A stretch of DNA of 64,000 nt from Sphingosinicella ginsenosidimutans (GCF_007995055.1 NZ_VOQQ01000001.1:930001-994000), one strand, 5' to 3'; positions 35,145 through 44,880 are shown, counted from the first letter of the stretch. Notes: generated by a model from the letters alone, not told the origin. Made by a program: numbers and translations.

Positions 35145-36926
35145 TCAATCGGCCCAGGCGGCATCCTCCAGATGGAGCTCGGCGGCGCCGTTGCCGTGAT
35201 AGTCGTCGCGCTTGACCCGGCCGGCGAGCCATAGCTTGCGGTGCGGCGGCGCGGCGAGCAGCGCCTCGCCCAGTGGGCCATCCGCCATGCGGAAGGCGAT
35301 CGCCTTGATCCGCCGCCCGTCCGCGCCCGCGGCGATCACCCGCAGGTGGCCGCTGCCGACAATGTCCGCCTTCACGAGGTTCACCGGGCCGGCGACCACC
35401 GCCGGGCCGGGCCAGCCGGCGCCATAGGGGCCGCCGGCGTCGAGCGCGTCGCACAGATGCGCGGTGACCCCGCCGGGCGCGACCACCGCGTCGATCAGCA
35501 GGGCGCGCCCGTCGCGGCTCGCTGCGATCGCTGCGCCAAGCCGGTCGTCGAGGAAATCGGCGAGCGCCTCGATCCGGTCGCCGGCCACGGTGAGGCCGGC
35601 CGCCATGGCGTGGCCGCCGCCGGCGACGAGCAGGCCGCTGTCCTTGGCGGCGAGCACCGCGGCGCCGAGATCGACCCCGGAGATCGACCGGCCCGAGCCC
35701 TTGCCCGGGCCCTCCGGCTCGAGCGCGACCACGATTGCCGGCTTGTGCAGCTTTTCCTTCAATCGCCCGGCGACGATGCCGATGACGCCGGGGTGCCAGC
35801 CCTGGCCGGCGACGAGCGCGACCGCGCGATTGCCCTGCGCGGCGGCGAGCGCCTCCGCCTCCTCGGTCACCGCCGCCTCGATCGCGCGCCGCTCCTCGTT
35901 CAGCCGATCGAGCTCGGCGGCGATCGCCTGCGCCTCGGCCGGATCCTCGGTCGTGAGCAGCCGGACGCCGAGATCGGATTTGCCGACCCGGCCGCCGGCG
36001 TTGATCCGGGGGCCGAGCGCGAAGCCGAGATCGCGGCACTCGACCGCACGGGTGAGCCTCGCGGCATCGGCGAGTGCGGCAAGGCCGATATTGCGCCGGC
36101 CCGCCATGACCTTCAACCCCTGCGTCACGAAGGCGCGATTGAGGCCCCTCAGCTGCGCCACGTCCGCGACCGTGCCGAGCGCGACGAGATCGAGCAGCTC
36201 GATCAGCTTCGGCTCCTCGCGGCCGGCGAAGAAGCCGCGCGCGCGCAATTCGCGAAGCAGCGCCGCGCCGAGCAGGAAGGCGACGCCGACCGCGGCGAGA
36301 TGGCCGTGCGCCGCCGCCTCCGCCGCTTCGTCGAGCCGGTTCGGATTGACGATGGCGAAGGCGTCGGGGAGCGTGCTCGCGCATTTGTGGTGATCGACGA
36401 CGATCACGTCGAGGCCGGCTTCCTTCGCCATCGCCAGCGCCTCGAACGCCTGCGCCCCGCAATCGACCGTGACGACGAGCTGCGCCCCGTCCCCGGCAAG
36501 GCGGACCAGCGCCTCGCCCGAGGGCCCATAGCCCTCCATCAGACGATCCGGGATATAGGCGCCCGCGTCGAGCCCGAGCATGGCGAGCAGCCGGATCAGC
36601 AGCGCCGCGGACGTGGCGCCGTCCACGTCATAGTCGCCGAACACGATCACCCGTTCGCCACGCTCGACCGCATCGGCAAGCCGCGAGGCCGCCTTGTCCA
36701 TGTCGGCGAAGAGCGAGGGATCGGGCATGAAGCCGCGCAGGGTGGGCGCGCGGTGACGATCCAGCTCATCGCGCGCGACGCCGCGGGCCATCAGCAACTG
36801 ATCGACGAGATCGTCGGGGGCGAAGCCGGGATCGAGCCCTTCGGTGCCGCCGCGCCAGCGCCACGGCTGGCCGAGGATCGAGCGCGAAACGCCATAGACA
36901 TGGGGAGAAACCGTCAACACGCGCAC
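35145..36926 (-). CDS. recJ: Single-stranded-DNA-specific exonuclease RecJ
   Basis: RecJ degrades single-stranded DNA 5' to 3' in recombination and mismatch repair. At 593 residues it has the DHH-family motifs: VIVFGDYDVDGATSAALLIR (motif I), VTVDCGAQA, VVDHHKC (DHH) and the DHHA1 motif PAIVVALEPEGPGKGSGRSI then GGGHAMAAGLTV. The C-terminal OB domain follows. The gene lies 11 bases before the GH3 gene on the same strand, probably cotranscribed. Confidence 0.96.
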   Translation of the reverse strand: MRVLTVSPHVYGVSRSILGQPWRWRGGTEGLDPGFAPDDLVDQLLMARGVARDELDRHRAPTLRGFMPDPSLFADMDKAASRLADAVERGERVIVFGDYDVDGATSAALLIRLLAMLGLDAGAYIPDRLMEGYGPSGEALVRLAGDGAQLVVTVDCGAQAFEALAMAKEAGLDVIVVDHHKCASTLPDAFAIVNPNRLDEAAEAAAHGHLAAVGVAFLLGAALLRELRARGFFAGREEPKLIELLDLVALGTVADVAQLRGLNRAFVTQGLKVMAGRRNIGLAALADAARLTRAVECRDLGFALGPRINAGGRVGKSDLGVRLLTTEDPAEAQAIAAELDRLNEERRAIEAAVTEEAEALAAAQGNRAVALVAGQGWHPGVIGIVAGRLKEKLHKPAIVVALEPEGPGKGSGRSISGVDLGAAVLAAKDSGLLVAGGGHAMAAGLTVAGDRIEALADFLDDRLGAAIAASRDGRALLIDAVVAPGGVTAHLCDALDAGGPYGAGWPGPAVVAGPVNLVKADIVGSGHLRVIAAGADGRRIKAIAFRMADGPLGEALLAAPPHRKLWLAGRVKRDDYHGNGAAELHLEDAAWAD

Positions 36927-37058
36927 ATCCTAGGGCAGCCGCGCGTCCGCGTGAATCCCGAACTGGCGAAAGCCGCGTTCACCATGCCCTTTCGCCGGTT
37001 CTTCACCTGTTCGGCATTACACCGACGCTGCCGGAATTCGGCCGTGAGGAGATGTAAC

Positions 37059-37451
37059 ATGCGACGCATCGTCACCCTCGCCTTCCTCGCCACGCTGGCG
37101 TCCGGCGCGGCCCTGGCTCAGCCGCCGGCGGCCTCGCCCGATCAGCCCCGCACCGTCCAGCTCGAGCTTCGCCAGGGCGGCCGCCTGCTCGGCACGCCAA
37201 GCGTAACCCTTGCCCCCGGCCGTTCGGCCGCGGTCAGCGTCGGCGGAGTCTATTCGCTGCGCCTCAGGCTCGATCACGCCGCCGATGCGGCGAGCGCCGC
37301 CTATCTCGTCCGATCGACGCTGTACCGGTCGGACGGCAGCGGTGGCCCTGTCGCCTCACCCGCCGTGACGCTCGCCGAGGGCGAGCAGGCGCGGCTCAGG
37401 ATCGCGGCCGGCGATGGCGGGCCGCTCCTGTTCGCGGTGCTGATCCACTAG
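37059..37451 (+). CDS. Exported hypothetical protein, 130 residues
   Basis: A clear signal peptide (MRRIVTLAFLATLASGAALA, cleavage before QPP) is followed by a small beta-rich domain with QLELRQGGRLLGTPSVTLAP and VGGVYSLRLRLDH. It resembles short periplasmic proteins with an inhibitor- or pilus-subunit-like fold, but no family is certain. AGGAGATGTAAC precedes the ATG. Convergent with glpX. Confidence 0.75.
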   Translation: MRRIVTLAFLATLASGAALAQPPAASPDQPRTVQLELRQGGRLLGTPSVTLAPGRSAAVSVGGVYSLRLRLDHAADAASAAYLVRSTLYRSDGSGGPVASPAVTLAEGEQARLRIAAGDGGPLLFAVLIH

Positions 37452-37460
37452 GGCGATTCG

Positions 37461-38456
37461 TCAGTCGTGCTGGCCCGGCTCGCGCCGGTGCTCGCCGCGC
37501 ACCCAGCGCACCGTGCCGGTCGACGCGCGCATGACCACGCTTTCGGTGGTGATGCAGCTCTTGCGGCGCTTCACGCCTTCCAGAAGCGTGCCGTCGGTGA
37601 CGCCGGTGGCGGCGAAGATGACGTCGCCCTGCGCCAGATCCTCCAGGTGATAGATCCGGTTGAGATCGGTGACGCCCCAGCGCGCGGCGCGGCTTCGCTC
37701 GTCATCGTTGCGGAAGACGAGCCGGCCCTGGAACTGGCCGCCGACGCAGCGCAGCGCCGCCGCCGCGAGCACGCCCTCGGGCGCGCCGCCCTGGCCCATA
37801 TAGACGTCGATCGTCGTATCGGGATCGGTGACGGCGATCACGCCCGCGACATCGCCGTCGGGGATCAAGGCGACGCCGCAGCCGAGGCTCCGCAGCTCGG
37901 CGATCAGCGCGGCATGGCGCGGGCGATCGAGCACGCAGGCGATGATCTCGCCCGGCGGCACGCCCTTGGCCTCGGCGATCGCGCGGATATTGTCGCTGGG
38001 CGATTTCGCGAGGTCGATCACGCCCTCGGGATAGCCGGGGCCGATCGCGAGCTTGTCCATATAGACGTCCGGCGCGTTGAGCAGGCAGCCTTCCTCGGCG
38101 ATCGCGAGGACGGCGAGCGCATTGGCGCCCGCCTTGGCGGTGATCGTCGTGCCTTCGAGCGGATCGAGCGCGATGTCGATCTTCGGCCCGCTTCCCTGCG
38201 CGGCGCCCACCTTCTCGCCGATATAGAGCATCGGCGCCTCGTCGCGCTCGCCCTCGCCGATGACGACCGTGCCGTCCATTTCGAGCTCGTTGAGCGCCGC
38301 GCGCATCGCCTCGACCGCCGCGCGATCCGCCGCCTTCTCGTCGCCACGACCGACCAGTTTCGACGCGGCGACCGCCGCCGCCTCGGTCACCCGCACCATC
38401 TCCATCACCAGCAGCCGATCGAGAACGTGGCTCGCGCTTACCATGATATTCGTCAT
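37461..38456 (-). CDS. glpX: Class II fructose-1,6-bisphosphatase GlpX
   Basis: Hydrolyses fructose-1,6-bisphosphate in gluconeogenesis. 331 residues, normal. Seen: DGTVVIGEGERDEAPMLYIG, IDIALDPLEGTT (the phosphatase Asp-Pro motif) and VYMGQGGAPEGVLAAAAL. The start may be Met 38456 or the fifth codon (Met 38444): GAGAGG touches the first ATG. It lies 71 bases past the start of the next gene upstream on the same strand. Confidence 0.94.
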   Translation of the reverse strand: MTNIMVSASHVLDRLLVMEMVRVTEAAAVAASKLVGRGDEKAADRAAVEAMRAALNELEMDGTVVIGEGERDEAPMLYIGEKVGAAQGSGPKIDIALDPLEGTTITAKAGANALAVLAIAEEGCLLNAPDVYMDKLAIGPGYPEGVIDLAKSPSDNIRAIAEAKGVPPGEIIACVLDRPRHAALIAELRSLGCGVALIPDGDVAGVIAVTDPDTTIDVYMGQGGAPEGVLAAAALRCVGGQFQGRLVFRNDDERSRAARWGVTDLNRIYHLEDLAQGDVIFAATGVTDGTLLEGVKRRKSCITTESVVMRASTGTVRWVRGEHRREPGQHD

Positions 38457-38527
38457 CCTCTCTTGGTTTGCCGGGCGGATAGGCGAGGCCTGTCACAAAG
38501 TCGAGACGCGCGCCGGGGTTCCGCCGG

Positions 38528-39619
38528 CTAGCCGCGGCGGCGCGACCGGCGCTCGCCGCGCCGTTCCTTGCGCCTTGCCTTGGCGGCGGCGGAGGCGGCC
38601 TTGCGCTTGCCTTCGGGCGTGTCGCCGAACCTCACTTCGTCGAGCGGGAGGGCATCGCCCGCCGCCGGATCGAAGCCGAGGCTCGCCAGCGTCGCGGCGA
38701 AATGTTCGGGCAGCGCCGCGGTCGCGTCGATCCGCCCGCCGTCCGGGTGATCGATCCGGAGCCGCCGCGCGTGGAGGTGCAGCTTGCGGCTGATCGCCCC
38801 GGTGAGGAAGGCGTCCTGCCCGCCATATTTGCCATCGCCGACGATCGGATGACCGATGGCGAGCATGTGGACGCGCAGCTGGTGAGTGCGCCCCGTCAGC
38901 GGCTGCAGCTCGACGAAGGCGGCGCGATTGCCGGCGCGTTCGATCACGCGGTAGCGGGTGCGCGACGGCTGGCCCTCCTCCTCGTCGACATGCATCTTCT
39001 CGCCGCCCGTGCCGGGCTGCTTGGCGAGCGGCAGATCGATCAGCCCCTCCTCCACCGAGGGCACGCCCGCGACGACCGCCCAATAGACCTTGCGCGCGGT
39101 GCGACCGGAAAAGGCGCGCGAGAAAAAGGCGGCGGCGCGCGGCGTGCGGGCGACAAGCAGCGCCCCGGACGTGTCCTTGTCGAGCCGGTGGACGAGCTTG
39201 GGCCGCGGCGCGCCTTCATCGACCAGGCCGTCGAGCAGCCGATCGAGATGGTCCTTCGTCTTCGTGCCGCCCTGGGTGGCGAGGCCCGGCGGCTTGTTCA
39301 GCACGAAGGCGGCGGGATCGGATTCGATCACCATCGCGCGGACGAACTCGATCTCGTCCTCGCTCAGCACTTCGCGGCGGCGCTGCGGCTTTGCTGGCGC
39401 GGCCTTCGCGCTCTGGGGCGGCACGCGGATCACCTGCCCCGCCTCGATCCGATCGCCCGGAGTCGCGCGCTTCCCGTCGATTCGCAGCTGACCCGTGCGC
39501 GCCCAACGCGAAACCTCGCCAAACCCCGCCTCCGGCAGATGGCGCTTGAACCAGCGATCGAGCCGGATGCCATCATCCTCGGCATCGACGGTGAACTGGC
39601 GGACCTGATCGCTGCTCAT
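38528..39619 (-). CDS. RluC/RluD-type 23S rRNA pseudouridine synthase
   Basis: A 363-residue pseudouridine synthase. N-terminal S4 RNA-binding domain (GIRLDRWFKRHLPEAGF, about 14-70), then the catalytic domain with PKLVHRLDKDTSGALLVA carrying the catalytic Asp, and LTGRTHQLRVHMLAIGHPIV. The C-terminus is a basic Lys/Arg tail. RluC-like (modifying 23S rRNA) is the most likely subgroup; RluD cannot be excluded. The ATG overlaps the crcB stop (ATGA). Confidence 0.93.
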   Translation of the reverse strand: MSSDQVRQFTVDAEDDGIRLDRWFKRHLPEAGFGEVSRWARTGQLRIDGKRATPGDRIEAGQVIRVPPQSAKAAPAKPQRRREVLSEDEIEFVRAMVIESDPAAFVLNKPPGLATQGGTKTKDHLDRLLDGLVDEGAPRPKLVHRLDKDTSGALLVARTPRAAAFFSRAFSGRTARKVYWAVVAGVPSVEEGLIDLPLAKQPGTGGEKMHVDEEEGQPSRTRYRVIERAGNRAAFVELQPLTGRTHQLRVHMLAIGHPIVGDGKYGGQDAFLTGAISRKLHLHARRLRIDHPDGGRIDATAALPEHFAATLASLGFDPAAGDALPLDEVRFGDTPEGKRKAASAAAKARRKERRGERRSRRRG

Positions 39620-39990
39620 CCCGCCGCCCGCACGATCCACAGGCCCGCGAAGAGCAATGCCACCGCGCCGAGCACCGAGGCGAGGACGTAAGCGAGCGCG
39701 GTGCCGATCTCGCCCCGCTCGATCATCAGCGCGACCTCGAGGCTGAAGGCCGAGAAGGTGGTGAAGCCGCCGAGCAGCCCGACGCCGAGGAGCAGCCGTG
39801 TCTGCTCGCTGCCGCCGGCCCTGACCAGCCAGCCGGCCAGCAGGCCCATGAGGAGCCCGCCGGCAAGGTTCACGCTCAAGGTTCCCCAGGGAAAGCCGGG
39901 GCCGAGCCCGCGCAGCGCGACGAGCCCGACGAGATGCCGCAGGCCCGCGCCGAACGCGCCGCCGAGCATGACGATGAGCAGGTTGGGCAT
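39616..39990 (-). CDS. crcB: Fluoride efflux channel CrcB/Fluc
   Basis: A 124-residue dual-topology fluoride channel subunit with four membrane segments. Seen: MLGGAFGAGLRHLVGL at the start, then GTLSVNLAGGLLMGLLAG (the NxxG segment) and GLLGGFTTFSAFSLEVALMI, the Phe-rich ion-track region with TTFS. It protects against fluoride. No fluoride riboswitch is evident upstream in the 38-base gap. The stop overlaps the pseudouridine synthase gene. Confidence 0.95.
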   Translation of the reverse strand: MPNLLIVMLGGAFGAGLRHLVGLVALRGLGPGFPWGTLSVNLAGGLLMGLLAGWLVRAGGSEQTRLLLGVGLLGGFTTFSAFSLEVALMIERGEIGTALAYVLASVLGAVALLFAGLWIVRAAG

Positions 39991-40028
39991 GGCCGGCCTG
40001 TACCCGGCCGGGCGTCGGTGCGCCAGCC

Positions 40029-40673
40029 TCAGCGCCCGTTATTGACGATCAGCGCGACTTCGGACCCGTTCGCCTGCGGCGTGACGATGAGGTAATAGGC
40101 GCCATCGGTGCGCGGATTGACCCCGCCGAGCACATGATCCTGCCCACGCACCTGATGCTCCGCATCATAGCCGCCGCGTTGCGCGACGCCCTGGTAGAAC
40201 TGGATCACCCGCTGCCAGCTGTCGCTGGTCGTGAAGCTGACGACGCGCATCGAGCAGCCGCCATTGTTGTTCCCCGCCGCCTCGGTGATGCGGCCTCCCG
40301 GATAGGCCGGAAACTCGGCCGGCAGACGCTGCGCCCAGGAGAGGTTGTTGTCGAAGGGCTGGGCGCAGCCGGCGGGCGCGTGATCGCCCCCCGCCGCCGC
40401 GACCCGCTGGCCGCCGGCGGACGATCCGGCGGGATATTGCGCCTGCACCGGGGTTTCGGGCGGGCGCGCCTGATTGGGATGCGCCTGCTGGTTGAGATTG
40501 GGATCGACCATGATCTGGTCGGCGAGCGCGCTGGTCAGCGCCGGATCGGCATCGTTGCCGGCGAGGCTGTTGTCGAGCGCGGCGAGATTGTTCGCCTCCC
40601 CGCCGCCGCACGCGGCGAGGGCAAGCAGGCCGGCAAGGCCGATCGAACGAAGAATCATGGCGCGAGCGATCAT
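40029..40673 (-). CDS. Lipoprotein, hypothetical (214 residues)
   Basis: Signal peptide ending in lipobox LAAC (SIGLAGLLALAACGGG), so it is probably attached to a membrane by Cys. After a disordered Asn/Ala/Pro-rich stretch comes a domain with WAQRLPAEFPAYPGGRITEA, then GGCSMRVVSFTTSDSWQRVI and QFYQGVAQRGGYDAEH. This resembles surface or envelope lipoproteins with a small fold; no known family. The start ATG at 40673 or Met6 is uncertain. Confidence 0.75.
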   Translation of the reverse strand: MIARAMILRSIGLAGLLALAACGGGEANNLAALDNSLAGNDADPALTSALADQIMVDPNLNQQAHPNQARPPETPVQAQYPAGSSAGGQRVAAAGGDHAPAGCAQPFDNNLSWAQRLPAEFPAYPGGRITEAAGNNNGGCSMRVVSFTTSDSWQRVIQFYQGVAQRGGYDAEHQVRGQDHVLGGVNPRTDGAYYLIVTPQANGSEVALIVNNGR

Positions 40674-40736
40674 GAAAGGCGTCTCCCTGACGCCCTATAT
40701 GCCGCAAGCCGGGCCGCGATGGGTGATCGGAATCGG

Positions 40737-41123
40737 TTAATGCGGGGGCCGGGCGGCATCTGTGCCGGAACGGGACTGCCAGTAGGCGAAGGTTTCCGCC
40801 TGAACCGAGGCGATGAAGCGCGCCGCCTCGGGCCCCTCCCACGGTCCATCATAGCCGCGGTCGCGGCCGCCGCCGGCGACCCACCAGCCCTGGCCGGGAA
40901 TGCCGTCGCTGGCGCGAACGACAAGCACCGCGAGCTCCGGCTCGCCGTTGGCGGCGGCGGCGCGGTCGATCTCGCCAAGCATCGCGCACAGCGCCCGCAT
41001 CTTCGGCCGGGAAAAGCGGTACCCCAGATGCTCGAGCAGCGTGCCATAGGAGAGGGCGGTGCCGGCCCGCGCTGCCGCGACCAGATGGGCGCGCACCTCG
41101 TGCGGGTCGGCGATCGGGATCAT
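40737..41123 (-). CDS. Hypothetical protein, 128 residues
   Basis: A soluble protein with HEVRAHLVAAARAGTALSYG, then LEHLGYRFSRPKMRALCAML and a C-terminal GQGWWVAGGG. The first part is helical and looks like a small winged or MGMT-like DNA-binding module. In related genomes such genes are sometimes loosely labelled ribose-phosphate pyrophosphokinase, for which the sequence gives no support. Function unknown. Confidence 0.7.
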   Translation of the reverse strand: MIPIADPHEVRAHLVAAARAGTALSYGTLLEHLGYRFSRPKMRALCAMLGEIDRAAAANGEPELAVLVVRASDGIPGQGWWVAGGGRDRGYDGPWEGPEAARFIASVQAETFAYWQSRSGTDAARPPH

Positions 41124-41182
41124 TCGGTCTCCTCATGCCTCCCCGTGCGGCGCACCCTCGTGGGGAGGATCCACGGGAGGAT

Positions 41183-41692
41183 TTAGTGTTCCGAGCCGGT
41201 CAGCACCAGCCGGCCATCGACGCCGCCGCCGTTGCGGGGCGTCAGGCGCACCTCGAAATGCTGATCGCCGCGCCGAGTGCCGGAGATGACGAAGCCACCG
41301 CCATCGGGCGCGGCCGAGGCGACATGCACGTCCGGTCCGCGCGCCGGATCGCGATACCAGTCGGCGATGCGCGCGCTGTCGTCGGGACTCGAAAAGGCGA
41401 TGTCGACCACGCCATCGCCTTCATTGGCGTTGACGTGGACGCCACCGACCCGCGAGCCCGGATAGAGGAATCCGTCGGTGCTGTCGGCGCGCATTTCGGC
41501 GCGGACGCTTTCAGGCACGCTCACCGACATGTTGAACCCGGGCGCCTGGATCGACACGCGGCCGTCCTGGCCGTTTCCGGCGGCATTGATGTCGATATTG
41601 GCGTCCTCACCCGCGTCGTTGCCGATGTGGACATCGCAGGCGCCGAGCACGAGCGCACCGGCGAACAGGGGAGCGAGCTTCAGCAAGGTCAT
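41183..41692 (-). CDS. Lipoprotein, hypothetical (169 residues)
   Basis: Starts MTLLKLAPLFAGALVLGACD with lipobox LGAC. The mature part is beta-rich and repeats short acidic Asn/Asp strings (IGNDAGEDANIDINAAGNG) before a domain with VSIQAPGFNMSVSVPESVRA. The frame upstream of 41692 is unlikely to be translated. No known family; it sits among several unrelated small envelope genes. Confidence 0.75.
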   Translation of the reverse strand: MTLLKLAPLFAGALVLGACDVHIGNDAGEDANIDINAAGNGQDGRVSIQAPGFNMSVSVPESVRAEMRADSTDGFLYPGSRVGGVHVNANEGDGVVDIAFSSPDDSARIADWYRDPARGPDVHVASAAPDGGGFVISGTRRGDQHFEVRLTPRNGGGVDGRLVLTGSEH

Positions 41693-41790
41693 GGCGATCC
41701 TCCTCGGCGCGGGTATAAGTGTATTATGTAGGCAACACAATCCGTCACCGCACTTGCATCGGCCCGGCGGGCGGGGAATGATCCGCGTCC

Positions 41791-42384
41791 ATGAAGACCG
41801 ACCCCAGGATCGACGCCTATATCGAGCGCCAGGCGGACTTCGCCCGGCCGATCCTGACCCATCTTCGCGCGACGATCCACGAGGCGTGCCCCGACGCGGA
41901 GGAAGCGGTGAAGTGGGGGATGCCGAACTTCCTCTACAAGGGGAAGATCCTCGCCAACATGGCTGCGTTCAAGGCCCATGCGAGCTTCGGTTACTGGAAC
42001 GATGCGATGCTCCGGCAGGATGAGCGCAATTCCGAGGCGATGGGGCAGTTCGGGCGGATCGGATCGATCGACGATCTGCCCCCGCGCGATCGCCTGATCG
42101 AGCTGACGCGCCAGTCGATGGCGCTGATCGATTCGGGCGCGAAGCCGCCGCGCCCGCCGGCGAACAAGGCGCCGCCCGAGGTTCCGAATGACATGCGCGC
42201 CGCGATCGACGCCAATGCACCGGCAAAGGCGACGTTCGATGCCTTCCCGCCCAGCGCCAGGCGCGATTATGTCGAATGGATCACCGAGGCGAAGCGCGAG
42301 GAGACGCGCACGAAGCGGATCGCGCAGGCGGTGGAATGGCTCGCCGAGGGCAAGCGCCGGAACTGGAAATACGAAAACTGCTGA
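41791..42384 (+). CDS. YdeI-family protein with DUF1801 domain
   Basis: A 197-residue protein. Residues 1-115 are a DUF1801 (SCP2-like YdhG) domain, with EEAVKWGMPNFLYKGKILAN and HASFGYWNDAM. The C-terminal part is the OmdA-like helix region (FPPSARRDYVEWITEAKREE, then KRIAQAVEWLAEGKR). It is a second member of the family seen at 2769-3365. Function uncertain. Convergent with the lipoprotein at 42389. Confidence 0.85.
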   Translation: MKTDPRIDAYIERQADFARPILTHLRATIHEACPDAEEAVKWGMPNFLYKGKILANMAAFKAHASFGYWNDAMLRQDERNSEAMGQFGRIGSIDDLPPRDRLIELTRQSMALIDSGAKPPRPPANKAPPEVPNDMRAAIDANAPAKATFDAFPPSARRDYVEWITEAKREETRTKRIAQAVEWLAEGKRRNWKYENC

Positions 42385-42388
42385 ACGC

Positions 42389-42796
42389 TCAGAGCTGCCC
42401 GTTCGGGATCGGCTCGGCTGGCGGCGCGACCGGGTGGCAGACCGGCAGGTGGAGCCGCTCCGCGTCGGAGCAGTTTCGCACCTGCGTATCGCCGGTCGGC
42501 GCGATGAAGATCGCCCAATGCCGGCCATCGTCGCACAGTGCCACCCACATGGCGAGATTGCCGTGATCCTGCTGCTGCGCGACCGCCTGCACCTTGTGGC
42601 AACGATTGCCGTTGTCGCGGATCGCCCGCATCAACCCGAGCCGCTGCATCGGCGGCGAGAGCGCCTTGAGCTGGTCGTTATAGGGATTGGCGATGGTGAT
42701 GTGCTGGACGTTGGCGGGCGGCGAATCGTCGCCGCACGCCGCCAGCGCCGCCAGGGCGGCGGCACATCCGGCGGTGAGGAGGGCGACGCGGATCAT
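42389..42796 (-). CDS. Lipoprotein, tandem paralog 2 (135 residues)
   Basis: Signal peptide with lipobox LAAC (TAGCAAALAALAACGD). The mature part has MRAIRDNGNRCHKVQAVAQQ, WVALCDDGRHWAIFIAPTGD and two more Cys near the end. RAIRD, the following Cys and the C-D-x-G block are shared with the overlapping upstream gene. It is an unnamed envelope protein family duplicated in tandem. Confidence 0.78.
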   Translation of the reverse strand: MIRVALLTAGCAAALAALAACGDDSPPANVQHITIANPYNDQLKALSPPMQRLGLMRAIRDNGNRCHKVQAVAQQQDHGNLAMWVALCDDGRHWAIFIAPTGDTQVRNCSDAERLHLPVCHPVAPPAEPIPNGQL

Positions 42797-43152
42797 TGCG
42801 TGTTCGCGGCTGCGCCCGGCGCCGGCGCCACGGCGCCGTTGACCACCGTCGCGCCGCCATTGCCGGTGAGGACGATCGTATAGGTCGCGCCGTTGTCGCA
42901 ATGCGCGGTCCAGGCCGGATTGCCCCGCTGCGGCGCGGCCGGCTCCGATGAATCGACATGCTGGCAATCCTGGTTGGCATCGCGGATCGCCCGGATGAAG
43001 ACCCCGTTGCGGCTGCCCTCGGGAAGCGCGGCGATCTGGTTCCCGCTCGCGGCGGCGCTGTCGGCCTCATTGACCGGCGCGACGGGCGGCGGGCTTGAAT
43101 TGCACGCGGCGAGCACGAGAGCGGCAGCGGCGGCGGCGACGGTCCGGATCAT
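42793..43152 (-). CDS. Lipoprotein, tandem paralog 1 (119 residues)
   Basis: Starts RTVAAAAAALVLAACNSSPP with lipobox LAAC. The domain contains IRAIRDANQDCQHVDSSEPA and WTAHCDNGATYTIVLTGNGG, the same layout as the gene downstream (RAIRD-x-x-x-x-C-x-x-V and C-D-x-G). Two Cys may form a disulfide in the periplasm. ATGA overlap joins the two. Role unknown. Confidence 0.78.
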   Translation of the reverse strand: MIRTVAAAAAALVLAACNSSPPPVAPVNEADSAAASGNQIAALPEGSRNGVFIRAIRDANQDCQHVDSSEPAAPQRGNPAWTAHCDNGATYTIVLTGNGGATVVNGAVAPAPGAAANTQ

Positions 43153-43206
43153 CGCGGGTTCTCCTTCCCCGTGGTTGGGCCAAGGTCGATCGGCGAAACC
43201 GCGGCT

Positions 43207-44880
43207 TCAGCCGACCTGGGCGGCGTCGCGATAGTGCGCGCGAAGCGCACCTTTGTCGATCTTGCCGGTGCCGAGCTTGGGCAGCGGCCGATCGGCGATC
43301 CAGATGACCGCCGGCAGCTTGAACGCAGCCAGCCGCTCCGAAAGAAAGGCGAGCACGGACGCGGAATCGAGCCCGCCTTTCTCGCCATAGATGACGGCGG
43401 CCGGCGCCTCGCCGAGCCGTTCGTCGGGAATTCCGAACACGGCCGCCTCGGTCACGAGCGGGTCACCATAGAGGGCGGCCTCGACCTCCTGGGCGCTGAT
43501 ATTCTCGCCGCCCCGAATGATGATGTCCTTCTTGCGATCGACGATGAAGAGATAGCCGTCCTCGTCGAGATAGCCGATGTCGCCGGTGCGGAAATAGCCG
43601 TCGGCGGTGATCGCCGCGCGGGTCGCGGCCTCGTCGTTCCAATAGCCGCGGATATTGGCGGCCGAGCGGATCGCGATCTCCCCGCGCTCTCCGGCGGGCA
43701 GGTGAGCGTCGCCATCGCCGAGGATGGCGAGCTCGACCAGCGGCTGCATCACCCGTCCGGTCGAGGCCGGCTTGTCATGGTAGTTGGACCAGAAGTTCGA
43801 GCAGCCGACCGCATTGGTCTCGGTGAGGCCGTAGCCGAGCGCCGGCTGCGCGCCGGTGAAGGTCCTTTCAAGCCGCTCGACATGCGCGACCGGCCGCGCC
43901 GCGCCGCCGGCGGCGATGTCGGTGAGCGACGACAGGTCATATTTCGTGCGGGACGGCGACTGGGCGAGCTCCATGCTCATCGTCGGAACCCCGACGAAAT
44001 AGGTGATCTTCTCCTTCTCGATCAGCCGCAGCGCCTCTTCCGGGTCCCATTTCGGCATCAGCACCATCGTGCGCCCGATGACGAAGCTGTTGAGCAGCAC
44101 CGGCACCTCGCCGGTCACATGGAAAAGCGGCACGTTGATGAGGGTGCGCGGCGGCGCCGGCGGGTTGCCCGACGCCTGGCGGATGCCGAGCAGGGCGGCG
44201 AGCCCCATCGCATAGGTATAGACGGCGGTCGTGACGGCGCGATGGGTCGAGACCGCGCCCTTGGCGAGGCCGGTCGAGCCGGACGTGAAGAGGATGGTCG
44301 CATCGTCGGTCGGCAGCACGATCGGCAGATCGGCCTCGCCGGCATCCATCAGCGGCGCGATCGCCGACTCGATCGGCCCCTCGATGGGGAGAATGACGAG
44401 CGGGATCGGGCAGCCCGCGGCCTGGAGCCGCTCGCCGCGCGGCGCATCGGCGATCATCAGCTTCGGCCGGGTCAGCGTCAGCGCGTGCATCATCTCCTCG
44501 CCGCGCCACCAGCCGTTGAGCAGGGTCGCGACCCCGCCGGCCTTGAGCACCGCCATCCAGGTGACGATCCACGCCGGGCAGTTGCGCATCACGATGCCGA
44601 TCCGGTCCCCCTTGCCGACGCCGCGCGCGACGAGGGCGCGGGCGAGTGATGTGGCCTGGCGGTTGAGATCGGAGAAGCTCAGCCTCTCATCCCCGGCGAC
44701 CACGGCCTCCATGTCGGCGTGAAGACCGCAGAAGATGTCGAACAGGGTGGGGAGCGTCGGCGGGAGATTGGTCACGATGGCGAGGCCGGTGTCGGGATCG
44801 CGGCCGACCTGGATCCGTCCGCCCTCGCCGGTGACCTCGGCGATCGCTGCGTCATAAATGCGATCCAGCTCGCTCGGCAT
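43207..44880 (-). CDS. Acyl-CoA synthetase, class I adenylate-forming
   Basis: A 557-residue AMP-binding enzyme that activates a carboxylic acid as its acyl-CoA. Seen: the P-loop [20 protein letters not shown], the A5 motif [14 protein letters not shown]7 [19 protein letters not shown] and the A10 Lys region [14 protein letters not shown]. The first 60 residues are an unusually Glu-rich lead. Substrate unclear: medium/long fatty acid or aromatic acid. A DUF on PHA or beta-oxidation is not adjacent. It is divergent from lgt. Confidence 0.9.
   Translation of the reverse strand: MPSELDRIYDAAIAEVTGEGGRIQVGRDPDTGLAIVTNLPPTLPTLFDIFCGLHADMEAVVAGDERLSFSDLNRQATSLARALVARGVGKGDRIGIVMRNCPAWIVTWMAVLKAGGVATLLNGWWRGEEMMHALTLTRPKLMIADAPRGERLQAAGCPIPLVILPIEGPIESAIAPLMDAGEADLPIVLPTDDATILFTSGSTGLAKGAVSTHRAVTTAVYTYAMGLAALLGIRQASGNPPAPPRTLINVPLFHVTGEVPVLLNSFVIGRTMVLMPKWDPEEALRLIEKEKITYFVGVPTMSMELAQSPSRTKYDLSSLTDIAAGGAARPVAHVERLERTFTGAQPALGYGLTETNAVGCSNFWSNYHDKPASTGRVMQPLVELAILGDGDAHLPAGERGEIAIRSAANIRGYWNDEAATRAAITADGYFRTGDIGYLDEDGYLFIVDRKKDIIIRGGENISAQEVEAALYGDPLVTEAAVFGIPDERLGEAPAAVIYGEKGGLDSASVLAFLSERLAAFKLPAVIWIADRPLPKLGTGKIDKGALRAHYRDAAQVG

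Noticed and set aside
39991-40028. Fluoride riboswitch before crcB
   Set aside because: crcB reads leftward from 39990; the short upstream gap has no room and no recognisable pseudoknot.
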